A stretch of DNA of 64,000 bases, taken from positions 248,001 to 312,000 of the forward strand of contig JAFCMP010000179.1 in the NCBI GenBank assembly GCA_017506865.1. The letters run 5' to 3'. The notes below the pieces were generated by a model. The model saw nothing but the letters and a program-made list of their open reading frames with translations, was not told where the DNA came from and made no database searches. The DNA comes from Tribonema minus (taxonomy: Eukaryota; Sar; Xanthophyceae; Tribonematales; Tribonemataceae). Of the stretch, positions 27,343-36,434 are shown piece by piece; the first letter of the stretch is position 1, and each line of letters begins with the position of its first letter. Position numbers and translations under genes: made by a program.

Positions 27343-27828
27343 TCAGGCCACTGACTGCAGGGTCGAGTTCACGTACGCCATATCGCGAATGATTTTGTTG
27401 CTGAGCTCATCGTATGCACGCAGAGCTTCATGAAGTTCTGCATCTGTTGAGTGAGCTGTATCAGCAGTGGTGGATGTCAGAGGCGCTGCACCTGCTGCCT
27501 TGGCCGTGTCAGCTGTGACACTCGGAAAGTGAGAATGGTTACTCCATATGTTCATTTCGACAGGCAGGTACGATGTGTTGGTGATTGGTGGTGTCACCGC
27601 CACCTGTGCTGGAGGGCTACTAGAGCGCTTTACAAAGAGGGGATCATGGTCCCAGTCTAGACCCTTTACATAATCAGCGAGCACCTCATGACGCTGCTCA
27701 TACAAAGCTGTGACTTTCTGCGCAAGCCCGAGGACACTATCGTACCCCCTGTCGCTGCTCTCCTTCCATTCCTGTAGGGCATCGGCATAGTTCTTGCTCA
27801 GCACATCCCATTCATGCATTGTGGACAT
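27343..27828 (-). CDS. Hypothetical protein, 161 residues
   Basis: The ATG at 27826-27828 (MSTMHEWDVL) is preferred over the TTG at 27844-27846. The N-terminal half is helical and amphipathic, with WDVLSKNYADALQEWK and QKVTALYEQRHEVLADYV. A Pro/Thr/Ala-rich linker follows, then a C-terminal helix EALRAYDELSNKIIRDM. This is a coiled-coil-like layout without a named domain. Function unknown. Confidence 0.65.
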   Translation of the reverse strand: MSTMHEWDVLSKNYADALQEWKESSDRGYDSVLGLAQKVTALYEQRHEVLADYVKGLDWDHDPLFVKRSSSPPAQVAVTPPITNTSYLPVEMNIWSNHSHFPSVTADTAKAAGAAPLTSTTADTAHSTDAELHEALRAYDELSNKIIRDMAYVNSTLQSVA

Positions 27829-27924
27829 GAACACAAACACGGGCAAGAGAGCGAGCGCTCGTCGTATAACATTTATATTATATATTTTTGCAACATATTT
27901 GAAGTACGCAGATATCCACAGTCG

Positions 27925-28791
27925 CTACATGTTGGAGGGCGGAATATTTTCCTTGTTGGCATCATATTTAGCGCCATCCCCCACCTCAACACGCTTCTTC
28001 TTGCTGGGTGGGGGGGTAACCCCATGAGAGCGCTCGATCTTTGCGCGGCGCTCACGCATGAGTGCCTCGATTCGGTCGTAGAGGTCCAATCCTTCAATCT
28101 TGAGGTACGTGTCCTGGTTGGGGTGGAGCACACAGAGGAAGATCGCATTGACCTTCATGTCATAGTAGTGTTGCAGAATATACTTGTACAAGTTCAGTTG
28201 CAGGCTATAATGCACGAGATTGCAGTCATCGAGATCCCTTGTGAGGGCGCTGCACCCTTTCTGAAACCTGTTGTTCATCTTTATCTCCTTGCTCCGTTTC
28301 CAATCGCATATGATGTAGCTCCCAGGCTCTTCAGGGTCGTGGTAGACCATGTCGATGCTTCCCGCAATTTTCAGGTCTTCAGCAAAGACTATCATCTCAG
28401 TGCGGTACGCCTTATAGTCAGGGAAGTCCTTCTGATAAGAGCAGAAGAGATCCCACTCCTTTGTGTTCTCGGCGTGCGGCTCGTCATTGTAGTACATTTC
28501 CAAGTTAAGGTGCATTGCTGTTCCAGCCGCTGCAGCTTCATCGCGGTTCTTGTCCCATTTAGCCTTGATCTCCTCACGGGTCATCCCGGCGTAATCACCA
28601 ATGGCAAACTTGGGAGACTTCATCATTTTGGTGATGATGGCATCCGCATCGAACTTCCCAAAGAGTCCATGTATAAAGGTTGTACAGCTGAGGTAGCCGT
28701 CAGAGCTTCCATCAATGTAGTAGGTGTGTGTTTCATCCACAAATCTGATCCGCTCATCTCTGGGGTGTGGGTTCTTAGCAGCGAGCATCAT
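27925..28791 (-). CDS. PD-(D/E)XK superfamily nuclease (RecB/Cas4-like fold)
   Basis: A 288-residue protein with the nuclease core visible: a helix with GTAMH (His94), then YRTEMIVFAEDLKIAGSID with Asp147, and IICDWKRSK with Asp163 and Lys165, i.e. the H...E...D...DxK arrangement of RecB-family exonucleases. The C-terminus is charged and Pro-rich (PPPSKKKRVEV). Such nucleases in NCLDVs are thought to act in DNA recombination or repair. Length and motif order argue for an intact enzyme. The gene is divergent from the 33-residue-repeat gene across a 195-base spacer. Confidence 0.85.
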   Translation of the reverse strand: MMLAAKNPHPRDERIRFVDETHTYYIDGSSDGYLSCTTFIHGLFGKFDADAIITKMMKSPKFAIGDYAGMTREEIKAKWDKNRDEAAAAGTAMHLNLEMYYNDEPHAENTKEWDLFCSYQKDFPDYKAYRTEMIVFAEDLKIAGSIDMVYHDPEEPGSYIICDWKRSKEIKMNNRFQKGCSALTRDLDDCNLVHYSLQLNLYKYILQHYYDMKVNAIFLCVLHPNQDTYLKIEGLDLYDRIEALMRERRAKIERSHGVTPPPSKKKRVEVGDGAKYDANKENIPPSNM

Positions 28792-28986
28792 AGGTGCTGC
28801 GCAGTGTGAGAGTGAAGGCTCTGCTCATCCCTGATGGTCACTATAATTAATTGTGCACTTGATTCGCAGTATTCGATGCCGAATCTGTCCGAACTTTGGT
28901 TTTGCGATATTCCATGCGCGAATCTCATAACACGGAGATTTTTCCATCTGAGCGCGAATCTTCTGTATCGAATCCTATTTGAATAA
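28792..28986. promoter_or_regulatory. Divergent intergenic spacer packed with CGAATC motifs
   Basis: Within about 130 bases (28860-28986, running slightly into the gene) the hexamer CGAATC or its complement GATTCG occurs seven times, on both strands. In random sequence of this length less than one would be expected. The spacer lies between the divergent nuclease and repeat-protein genes, so it should hold both promoters. Similar but weaker clusters lie upstream of other plus-strand genes. The role is inferred. Confidence 0.45.
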
Positions 28987-31185
28987 ATGTACGAATCTGA
29001 TTCGCCAACCCCCATGCACACACAAATCACTACCATTCCTGACCGGCCCGGACAAATGACGACGCTATCAAAGCCAGTGACCGAGGAAGGGGCTGGGGAC
29101 AAGCGCCTGTTCACATATGCTATGAGCGAGACAGTCCTCAAGAAGCAGAAGCGTTGCATCCGCGGAGCCGAGGAAGATGTCACCATATACCTGTCCGCTC
29201 CTGTAGCAGACGTGCAGCTCATCAACTTTGCCCTCTACCCGGGACCGAGGGCCCAGACGGAGACGGCGCGCACGGAGAAGGAGATGCGCAAGCTACTCAA
29301 CGCCGGGATGGAGATGGCGTGGGTGGACTTGTGCTGCATAAGTGCCAATGTGCGCAACGACATCATCGACCAGGGCGTCATCGCCTCGTGGGTCGTCGAC
29401 GACGAGATCATTAATGACTTCTACCACCGCTTCTCACTGCAGCTGGCCGTGGCAGCGAGCATCCCGTGCGTGTACATCGCGGGTAGAACGTGTCAAGCGG
29501 CGTTCGAGAGGATGATCACGCTAGGGTTCATCTCCCGCATGGAAGAGCTTTCCTCGCTCGGAGTAACGTTGTGCGAGGCTGGCGACTGTCGCTTCGCGGC
29601 GATAGAGGGACGCCCTCATCCATCGCACCACCTGGTGACAGGTAGGGAAGTGAGCGTGACGGGCATATTTAAAGAGACGATCGCGATGATCAACGGCGTC
29701 GTGAGCTGCTGCGCTAGCGGAGATCTCTCACCGGGGAACACGTCGCGATGCCTGATCACTGCGATGGGTATTGACGAGGAAGAGCTCGCTGTGAGAATGC
29801 GGGGGAGGGAGTACCTGACGAACCTCCTGTACAGCAGCTCCAGTGGACGATTCCCGCTGAGAGACCTACATCTACGGAACGTGAAGGCGCACCTCCCGGA
29901 GGTGAGAGCAACACTTTCCAAGTGGGCAGGAATGGGGCTTAAACCCCTGATGTCCATCCTGCGCAGTGCAAACATTTACCTGGACCTCCCCACATACGAC
30001 AGCACGTTAGATGTCTGGTTCAAGCGGCTCGGAGCGGCGCGCTTTGTCACATTTATGTGCAATTGCATCGCCGCTCGCTTGCTGGACCCACTCTTCGCAG
30101 CGAGCTTAGACATTTGGTTTGAGCGGCTCGGAGCGGCGCGCTTTGTCACATTTATGTGCAATGGCATCGCCGCTCGCCTGCTGGACCCGCTCTTCGCAGC
30201 GTGCTTAGAAATCTGGTTTGAGCGGCTCGGAGCGGCGCGCTTGGTCACATTTATGTGCGACAGCATCGCCGCTCGCGTGCTGGACCCGCTCTTCGCAGCG
30301 AGCTTAGACATCTGGTTTGAGCGGCTCGGAGCGGCGCGCTTTGTCACATTTATGTGCGGCGGAGTTGCCGCTCGCCTGCTGGACCCACTCTTCGCAGCGA
30401 GCTTAGAAATCTGGTTTGAGCGGCTCGGAGCGGCGCGCTTTGTCACATTTATGTGTGGCGGAGTTGCTGCTCGCGTGCTGGACCCACTCTTCACAGCGAG
30501 CTTGGACATTTGGTTTGAGCGTCTCGGAGCGGCGCGCTTTGTCACATTTATGTGCGGCGGAGTTGCCACTCGCCTGCTGGACCCACTCTTCGCAGCGAGC
30601 TTAGAAATCTGGTTTGAGCGGCTCGGGGCGGCGCGCTTTGTCACATTTATGTGTGGCGGAGTTGCTGCTCGCGTGCTGGACCCGCTCTTCACAGCGAGCT
30701 TGGACATTTGGTTTGAGCGTCTCGGAGCGGCGCGCTTCGTCACATTTATGTGCGATGGCATCGCCGCTCGCCTGCTGGACCCGCTCTTCGCAGTGTGCTT
30801 AGAAATCTGGTTTGAGCGGCTCGGAGCGGAGCGCTTTGTCACTTTCATGTGCGGTGGCATCGCCGCTCGCCTGCTGGACCCACTCTTCGCAGCGAGCTTA
30901 GAAATCTGGTTTGAGCGGCTCGGAGCGGCGCGCTTTGTCACATTTATGTGCGACAGCATCGCCGCTCGCCTGCTCGATCCCGCGTTTCAGGACATTACGA
31001 GCATATGGTTCAACGCACTCGGAGCCCATAACTTTTCCAGAATATTCGGGATAGGGGCATTCACAAAGAGGATCGTCCATGCGAGTTTCGAGAGGCGCGC
31101 TGTGAAACTGCTGCACACACTGGGCGGGGATGCCATGTACACGTTTCTGCGTGCGAACAATGGCAGAAAAATGGACAATATTTGA
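28987..31185 (+). CDS. Protein with conserved N-terminal domain and ten 33-residue tandem repeats
   Basis: A 732-residue protein. Residues about 1-340 form a non-repetitive domain; the rest is ten near-identical 33-residue units (consensus fragments WFERLGAARFVTFMC and AARLLDPLFAAS) followed by two degenerate units ending FLRANNGRKMDNI. The unit length equals that of ankyrin repeats but the ankyrin signature (TPLH, LL..GAD) is absent, so this is another helical-solenoid type. Related but broken genes lie at 62.2-63.8 and 53.5-53.7 kb, and the N-terminal domain is conserved in the former. No catalytic motif is recognised. A solenoid suggests protein binding. The high DNA identity of the units predicts copy-number variation. 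Confidence 0.85.
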   Translation: MYESDSPTPMHTQITTIPDRPGQMTTLSKPVTEEGAGDKRLFTYAMSETVLKKQKRCIRGAEEDVTIYLSAPVADVQLINFALYPGPRAQTETARTEKEMRKLLNAGMEMAWVDLCCISANVRNDIIDQGVIASWVVDDEIINDFYHRFSLQLAVAASIPCVYIAGRTCQAAFERMITLGFISRMEELSSLGVTLCEAGDCRFAAIEGRPHPSHHLVTGREVSVTGIFKETIAMINGVVSCCASGDLSPGNTSRCLITAMGIDEEELAVRMRGREYLTNLLYSSSSGRFPLRDLHLRNVKAHLPEVRATLSKWAGMGLKPLMSILRSANIYLDLPTYDSTLDVWFKRLGAARFVTFMCNCIAARLLDPLFAASLDIWFERLGAARFVTFMCNGIAARLLDPLFAACLEIWFERLGAARLVTFMCDSIAARVLDPLFAASLDIWFERLGAARFVTFMCGGVAARLLDPLFAASLEIWFERLGAARFVTFMCGGVAARVLDPLFTASLDIWFERLGAARFVTFMCGGVATRLLDPLFAASLEIWFERLGAARFVTFMCGGVAARVLDPLFTASLDIWFERLGAARFVTFMCDGIAARLLDPLFAVCLEIWFERLGAERFVTFMCGGIAARLLDPLFAASLEIWFERLGAARFVTFMCDSIAARLLDPAFQDITSIWFNALGAHNFSRIFGIGAFTKRIVHASFERRAVKLLHTLGGDAMYTFLRANNGRKMDNI
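30007..30996 (+). repeat. Ten tandem 99-bp units inside the repeat-protein gene
   Basis: Ten direct units of 99 bases (33 codons) beginning at 'ttagatgtctggttc'. Each carries the block 'cggctcggagcggcgcgctt' or a one-to-two-base variant. Units alternate between LD-I and LE-I starts, suggesting duplication of two-unit blocks. Confidence 0.95.
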
Positions 31186-31396
31186 AGTATGAAGCATTCT
31201 CCATTTTCTTTGTTATTTGTTGTGGCGGTATAAACTGTGTGCACAAGGTTCAAGAGCGACCCTCGACTGCTGTCAGTCCCCCTGCAACGGACAAGATGCC
31301 TTACCCTAGCAGTGTTGGCTTCAAAGTGACTGTGCCAGAGTTCGATTCGATTTGTACTCACAATGCGTTTTCTTTGTTGGTTAAGTGTACACTACG

Positions 31397-32329
31397 ATGG
31401 ACATCCTCAATGGCAGCGAGCCCATATCTGGTCCCCACTACTTTCAGAAGCTCAAGCACAAAAACAAGCCCATACACGTCTACTTGCTTGGTGAGGAGCA
31501 CTCAAACAATCACCAGTGTTACCAAGACGGGGCGGATGTAGGGGATGTGTTGCGCGCAGCCGTGATAGATATGAACTATCGTGTCGGCATATACCTTGAG
31601 ATGCCTCAAAGCTATGAGGCCAACACTGATCCACATGTTATTTGCAGTGCACGGCCTGCCGGCACTCCAAGAAAAGACGTTCTCAACACAATTCGATCCT
31701 GCATGCTTCAGCAGCGCAATTCACCGACCACCTCACGCGAGGTAAGGGAGCGCATCAGCTTTACTGACATTCGAGAATTCTTCGGCTTGCTGCCTTATAC
31801 TGAGCGGGAAAATAGCTGCATTAATGAAATCAAGAGTGAAGGTGTGGAGCGTGCATGGCAGTTGCTGAATCAGTACTTTGTTGCACCCATCAGCGATGCC
31901 CTGTGCACTCTAGGGGGGGTCGATGAGAAATTTCGCGACCTGATCTACCACATGCCTGAATCCAGGATGCGGCCGCATGAGCACTTCATATATGAAAACT
32001 GGCACCGCTTACTGATGCCAATGGCGCAGACTGTTGCTTCAGAGTACGCAAAATTTCCACACAACCGGAAAGCGTCATCGAATCGAATTCTGCACTGCTA
32101 CCGACAGATGATGGACACGTTCACCGACTTATACACAACCTGGCGAATGCTGTCAGACATGGATGCCGGAACGGTGACACATGCAGTATTTTATGGTGGC
32201 AGCTCACATGCGATAGCCATATCTCAGCTCCTGACAACTGCGAGCTTTGTGAGCCAAGCTCTGTTCAAGGCGCCTGTCAATACGGCCTGTGTCAGGAGAA
32301 AGGCATCACAGATTCGAACGTCAGTCTAA
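31397..32329 (+). CDS. Unknown protein, weakly TraB/ChaN (Tiki)-like
   Basis: A 310-residue protein starting at the ATG at 31397 (the frame extends to a GTG at 31385). Near the N-terminus is YLLGEEHSN, about 45 residues later IYLEMPQ, and near the C-terminus AVFYGGSSHAI. A G-E-x-H phrase, a mid-chain Glu and a late His after a Gly-rich strand is the layout of the TraB/ChaN/Tiki superfamily of metal-dependent proteins. The match is by pattern only. No membrane segment or signal peptide. It is co-oriented with the primase 157 bases downstream. Confidence 0.6.
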   Translation: MDILNGSEPISGPHYFQKLKHKNKPIHVYLLGEEHSNNHQCYQDGADVGDVLRAAVIDMNYRVGIYLEMPQSYEANTDPHVICSARPAGTPRKDVLNTIRSCMLQQRNSPTTSREVRERISFTDIREFFGLLPYTERENSCINEIKSEGVERAWQLLNQYFVAPISDALCTLGGVDEKFRDLIYHMPESRMRPHEHFIYENWHRLLMPMAQTVASEYAKFPHNRKASSNRILHCYRQMMDTFTDLYTTWRMLSDMDAGTVTHAVFYGGSSHAIAISQLLTTASFVSQALFKAPVNTACVRRKASQIRTSV

Positions 32330-32485
32330 ATTCAAACAATTCGAATTTCAGCAGCACAAAATTGGATTTATTAGCACATGATGGAGATTCGTGTCGAACT
32401 TTACGTGTGAGATTCAAGCGCAGTAAATATATGGCATTGGGGTACAGCACTGACGCTTCACAGCGTCTCTGCAAGGCCGTCAGAT

Positions 32486-34588
32486 ATGAACGGTGATCAA
32501 TGCACTGCTTTCTTGCGGACTGTGCCATGCAAGAAGGGTACGGCGGCGACCCATCTCAACATGGCTGGCGGGGCATTCAACGTGCCGGAAGCGCGAATCA
32601 AGAACCTCATGCACGCGTACAGCACTTACCTCGAGCACAACAGGTATCAGGCCAACTCATTCCAGCACTTGACTGAGGTGGTGTCAGCCAAGTTCCCCTA
32701 CTTCATTGACCTCGATATCCTGGACCCAGACGAGAAGTGCAGTGAGCCACCTGCGGAAGATGGTGATGAGATGAGCACCGGCGATGAAGGAGATGAGCTC
32801 AACGCACCTCCCGGCATCAACATGATACACAGGTGGGTTACCGCAATCAATGCAGCTCTCGCAGAGTGTCTCCCCTCCTCCCCACCTGATGCCTCATCTG
32901 ATGATGGTGACCTCATGTACGAGGACTACTACTGCCCTCCTGCATTCGGAGGTTGCGAGGTCATATTCAATGGTGTCAACGTCATCGGCGACCGAGACAG
33001 TCTGTCACCGCTGGACTGCATAGTGGCCACAGCGCCGGTGCGCGAGGTGATCAAGAACGGCCTCAAGTACAGGAAGACAGGAGTTCACATTGTATGGCCT
33101 ACCATGATTGTAACCAAGGAACTTGCCAACATTATGCGTGCCATCGTCATCACAGCTCTGTTTGAGTTTGACAAAGCGCAACGGAGGCGAGACAGGACGT
33201 ACTACTGCCGTGACTGGACCTCCATAGTGGATGAGGCAGTCTACAGGAACATGAGCTCCCTCCGCATGATCGGCAGCTACAAGCCCTGCAAATGCAACAA
33301 CTGCGCAACGGATGAAATGAGGAAGAAATATGCAGAGTACGCGACTCTACTGAAGGAGTTCCAGTGCATGGTGAGTATCGAGAACAGGCGTATCAAGGAC
33401 GCCAGGTATGTCACCGAGGCGGCTGCTGCCAAGCATGCCAGCGCCATTGTGCGCACGGAGAAGAGCAACAACATGAGAGCGAATAAGGATCTGATCACCA
33501 GGGCATCGAAATTCATCCATCTGCATGAAGTGCTGACGTGCCCCTGCAAGGGGCGTCTCAAGACTACAGATGTCGCCGCTGGAGTGTACAGCGTCGCAAT
33601 GGCAGTGAATGGGGACGGCTCGCGCAACATGCAGTTCGAGCAGACCATGCAGTCGGACAGCCTCATCATGATATACGCCATGAGCGTCAGGCGCCCCGAC
33701 AACACCCCCCTCACGCCCATCCAGCTTCCAGCTCACGCTCCGGTCGCCTATGTGGTGGAGATCGAACAGGGCGAGACAGGCGAAGAGGACACGCGCGCAA
33801 TGAGAGTCGTCAAGCGCAGCTACCCTCTTCCCAAGATGATGGCCGCGGCACGATACAGGGTAGAGGAGATTGCCAGCGTGAGCATACGCGATGCCGTAGA
33901 GAACTTTGTTCGCGCCGGGTGGCTGGGCCCAGAGTATGCCAGGGTGCAGGTGCGCAAACTGTATAAACTCTACAACCAGCAGAAGAAGTGCGCTGAGATC
34001 GACTCCAACCAAGACGGATCGCCTTACTATTCGGTCATTGCAGCAGTGGAGGGTTACGGGAGCAGCTTCTGCCACGCAGTCAACAGGGACCACACCACCA
34101 GCACCATCTACTTTGAGTTCACACCAGACCGCAGGGTTCTGCAGAAATGCCGCTCTGTAAAGAACCACAACTGCAGACTGGCATCGAAAGAGGCGTTTGG
34201 CATTGACTACAAGGTGTATGTCGCACTCTTCCCGTACACCAAACGCACCATACAGGTACTGCCAGAGGAAGAGAAGGACTGGATGAACAAGACACTGAGC
34301 CGCAGCTACCTGACCAACTTCTTGCTCCCAAAAGATGCAGAGATGATACCACGCACCGGTCCGACCTTCAAGGCAGTGCTCAGCCTGGCCAGGACCTCCG
34401 ACGCGCGCAACAAGAAGAAGCTGTCCAACACGTCATTGCTGGACATGGACGACAGCAGCAGCGCGGGGTCAGACAACGCCACCAGAGCCGGAGGGGTGAA
34501 GCGCAAGAGATCGGACCACACGGGTCGGTCCATGGATACAAGCAGCAGCACGAGTGACATGAGCGACCTGATTGACTCGGCGTTTTAG
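32486..34588 (+). CDS. Archaeo-eukaryotic-type DNA primase
   Basis: A 700-residue protein with the catalytic pattern of AEP-fold primases of large DNA viruses: FPYFIDLDI with Asp75 and Asp77, an acidic low-complexity insert (about residues 85-145), and TGVHIVWP with His201, the nucleotide-binding sxH-type motif. Further on, CRSVKNHNCRLASKE near residue 560 is a Cys/His cluster like the zinc site of viral UL52-type primases. The C-terminal 60 residues are Ser/Lys-rich and probably disordered. No helicase Walker motifs are present, so the replicative helicase must be elsewhere. Start ATG at 32486; the resolvase follows at once. Confidence 0.85.
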   Translation: MNGDQCTAFLRTVPCKKGTAATHLNMAGGAFNVPEARIKNLMHAYSTYLEHNRYQANSFQHLTEVVSAKFPYFIDLDILDPDEKCSEPPAEDGDEMSTGDEGDELNAPPGINMIHRWVTAINAALAECLPSSPPDASSDDGDLMYEDYYCPPAFGGCEVIFNGVNVIGDRDSLSPLDCIVATAPVREVIKNGLKYRKTGVHIVWPTMIVTKELANIMRAIVITALFEFDKAQRRRDRTYYCRDWTSIVDEAVYRNMSSLRMIGSYKPCKCNNCATDEMRKKYAEYATLLKEFQCMVSIENRRIKDARYVTEAAAAKHASAIVRTEKSNNMRANKDLITRASKFIHLHEVLTCPCKGRLKTTDVAAGVYSVAMAVNGDGSRNMQFEQTMQSDSLIMIYAMSVRRPDNTPLTPIQLPAHAPVAYVVEIEQGETGEEDTRAMRVVKRSYPLPKMMAAARYRVEEIASVSIRDAVENFVRAGWLGPEYARVQVRKLYKLYNQQKKCAEIDSNQDGSPYYSVIAAVEGYGSSFCHAVNRDHTTSTIYFEFTPDRRVLQKCRSVKNHNCRLASKEAFGIDYKVYVALFPYTKRTIQVLPEEEKDWMNKTLSRSYLTNFLLPKDAEMIPRTGPTFKAVLSLARTSDARNKKKLSNTSLLDMDDSSSAGSDNATRAGGVKRKRSDHTGRSMDTSSSTSDMSDLIDSAF

Positions 34589-34647
34589 GCATGCGTTCAG
34601 GCATGCACGGTGCGAGGTGTGAAATATGTGTGGTGTTCAATAGCAAC

Positions 34648-35202
34648 ATGCGGGTTCTTGCATTCGATATCGGGTGTTTAAATTTTGCTGCTTGCCTTGT
34701 AGAGGTGAGCCCGTCCACAAATCCACAAGTGATTGCCTGTTGCAATGTGGTGCTGGGTGCGTCTAAGGAGTGCGTAGCATCTCTAATTGCTGCAATGCAC
34801 ACACAAATCTGCAACAACCCTTTCATGACTGCTGCTGGGTGTGATGCTGTGCTAATCGAACAGCAGTGTGGACACGCATCACCGAAAAACTTTGCTCTGT
34901 CAGCTGCACTGTACATGTTTTACCAGCAGAGGCTGGATGCAGGCGCAATCGGGTCGCTGCAGTTTGTCAATCCACGAGTTAAGTTTTCAAGGCTGGCAAA
35001 GATGAATTTGCCTGCCCTAGCCAATTACAAGGATCAGCTCGTGCAGTGCAGAGGCAAGGAGCTGAAGCAACTGAGTGTTAACTGCGCCATCGAGCTAGCG
35101 AGAGCGTGGAACTGCAGCGTGTTTCAAGATGCCATGATGCGGGCCAAAAAGCAGGATGACCTCAGCGATGCCATGTTGTACGCGGTCACACACTTGATCT
35201 GA
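34648..35202 (+). CDS. A22-type Holliday junction resolvase (RuvC-like)
   Basis: A 184-residue RNase H-fold resolvase: first catalytic Asp7 in LAFDIGCLNFA, Glu71 in AVLIEQQ, and a C-terminal acidic pair plus Asp174 in QDDLSDAMLYA. These are the conserved positions of the poxvirus A22/RuvC family. The ATG at 34648 is chosen because the beta-strand with the first Asp follows immediately. An in-frame ATG at 34591, 2 bases after the primase stop, would add 19 residues. The enzyme resolves branched replication intermediates before packaging. Its 3' end overlaps the convergent membrane-protein gene by 17 bases. Confidence 0.9.
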   Translation: MRVLAFDIGCLNFAACLVEVSPSTNPQVIACCNVVLGASKECVASLIAAMHTQICNNPFMTAAGCDAVLIEQQCGHASPKNFALSAALYMFYQQRLDAGAIGSLQFVNPRVKFSRLAKMNLPALANYKDQLVQCRGKELKQLSVNCAIELARAWNCSVFQDAMMRAKKQDDLSDAMLYAVTHLI

Positions 35203-35509
35203 AGGCCTTCAGTGTCAAGAGCAAAACTACAACTAGCGAGGAGCTAAGGCTGAGCAAGTTACCACCTAAATTCAATACTACTGCTGCTGCACGTGCTTTG
35301 ACATTCTCTGGTGACTTTGGGTTACTGACGCGCTGAAGTATGCGCAATTTACTCATGTAGACTACTGACATGACATTACCTATCATTGCTAAGATGGTGA
35401 TGAGTATGCTTGCGATGATGAGTGATTGCATACTGTCTAGAGCTTGTTCGTTTACCAATGCTGCAACATTTTTTCTGAAGTAGACTGTCGTCAAGGCTGC
35501 CATGGTCAT
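35186..35509 (-). CDS. Small membrane protein, 107 residues
   Basis: ATG at 35507-35509. Two clear hydrophobic segments are seen: SLIIASILITILAMIGNVMSVVYM (about 29-52) and a second from about 74 to 100 (VVLNLGGNLLSLSSSLVVVLLL), separated by a basic loop. There is no signal peptidase site. The 3' end overlaps the resolvase gene tail to tail. Function unknown; a virion or infected-cell membrane protein is possible. Confidence 0.6.
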   Translation of the reverse strand: MTMAALTTVYFRKNVAALVNEQALDSMQSLIIASILITILAMIGNVMSVVYMSKLRILQRVSNPKSPENVKARAAAVVLNLGGNLLSLSSSLVVVLLLTLKAFRSSV

Positions 35510-35655
35510 GTGACTACCTTGAATATGTGTGCACGTTTGTTATATTCAGGTACCTATTGCATCATGCCATCCAGAATGTGTCTCACCTTCTCTTCAGTAT
35601 TGTTGACCTGCGGCGACAAGGATTAGTTAGTCGTGTCACACAAAGGGTCAGTGTT

Positions 35656-35720
35656 TAGTGCATACAAGAATCGAACCTGCGACCATTTGCATTGTAAGCA
35701 TGTGCTCTTACCTTTGTACT
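35656..35720 (-). tRNA. tRNA-like remnant, anticodon position ACA, D-arm truncated
   Basis: On the minus strand a 5-bp T-stem with loop TTCGATT is followed by an acceptor 3' strand ATGCACT. A 7-base anticodon loop TTACAAT puts ACA at the anticodon position (Cys codon family), preceded by GAGC as in a D-stem 3' half. The 5' half of the D-arm is missing: total length is about 65 bases. Only 5 of 7 acceptor pairs and 3 of 5 anticodon-stem pairs form. This is most likely a decayed tRNA, less likely an unusual D-armless one. The rest of the 35510-35840 gap holds nothing else I recognise. Confidence 0.35.
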
Positions 35721-35840
35721 GATGATGACGTCCCGGATGTAACGTGATACTGTGCGCATATAGGAGCGTGCAGCACGGCGCTGTGTGATGCACATGCACG
35801 TCTTCAACAAAAAATAATGTTGGCGTGAAGTGCCATTGTA

Positions 35841-36371
35841 ATGTCAACCATTGCCAAGCACCGTGTGCCCCAGCCGCATTCAGTTCCACGAGTGTCAGCA
35901 CACACATCAGCACATGCATCAGCACATGCATCAGCACATGCATCGCCACAAATGCCGAGCAGCATGCAGCAAGCGTCAACGTTGCTGGCAGCTCCGTTGA
36001 ACGGCCAGACTTTTAAGCCTGCCGTACGTCTCTACCTCACACAAGAAGATCGAGTGGCAGCGCTTCAGGCAGAGCTTTCGAAAGCGAAGCGGGAGCATGC
36101 AGCACTCGGGGGTCACGTCTTGTCATACATGACGTCTACCAACTGCAAACGCTGCGTTACAGACCAGTACAATTTGACGGTCTCCGAAAGCATGGCGCAG
36201 AAATCGCTGACCATGGAGCTGATCAATCAGGTGTTGTTGCACCAGTTCCCCAGCCATCCTGAGATGGCTGCTTCGATTTGTAATGCGATTCGTGAGTTCA
36301 GAAAGCTTGGCGCAGGTGACAGGGTTCGCCTGAAGAGAGTGAGAAAGCGCAAGACTGATGCTGCAAGTTAA
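35841..36371 (+). CDS. Hypothetical protein with His/Ala/Ser repeat and basic tail
   Basis: A 176-residue protein with ATG at 35841. Residues about 18-36 repeat the tetrad SAHA, encoded by a 12-bp tandem repeat around 35905-35945. A coiled-coil-like stretch follows (DRVAALQAELSKAKREHAAL), then a C-terminal region ending in a basic segment RLKRVRKRKTD. The CKRC pair near residue 110 might bind metal but lacks partners. No named domain. A DNA- or RNA-binding regulatory role is possible from the basic tail only. Confidence 0.6.
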   Translation: MSTIAKHRVPQPHSVPRVSAHTSAHASAHASAHASPQMPSSMQQASTLLAAPLNGQTFKPAVRLYLTQEDRVAALQAELSKAKREHAALGGHVLSYMTSTNCKRCVTDQYNLTVSESMAQKSLTMELINQVLLHQFPSHPEMAASICNAIREFRKLGAGDRVRLKRVRKRKTDAAS

Positions 36372-36434
36372 AATGTGAATGTTAAAAATCTGCACAAATG
36401 GTGTGTGTGTCAGAGGGCATAAGCACTGCTTATT

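Noticed and set aside
29976..30959. A 327-residue minus-strand repetitive frame
   Set aside because: It is the reverse reading of the 99-bp repeats, open because the unit length is a multiple of three; it has no conserved counterpart outside the array.
30007..30996. Regular repeats considered as a CRISPR array
   Set aside because: Units are contiguous with no unique spacers and lie within a coding frame.
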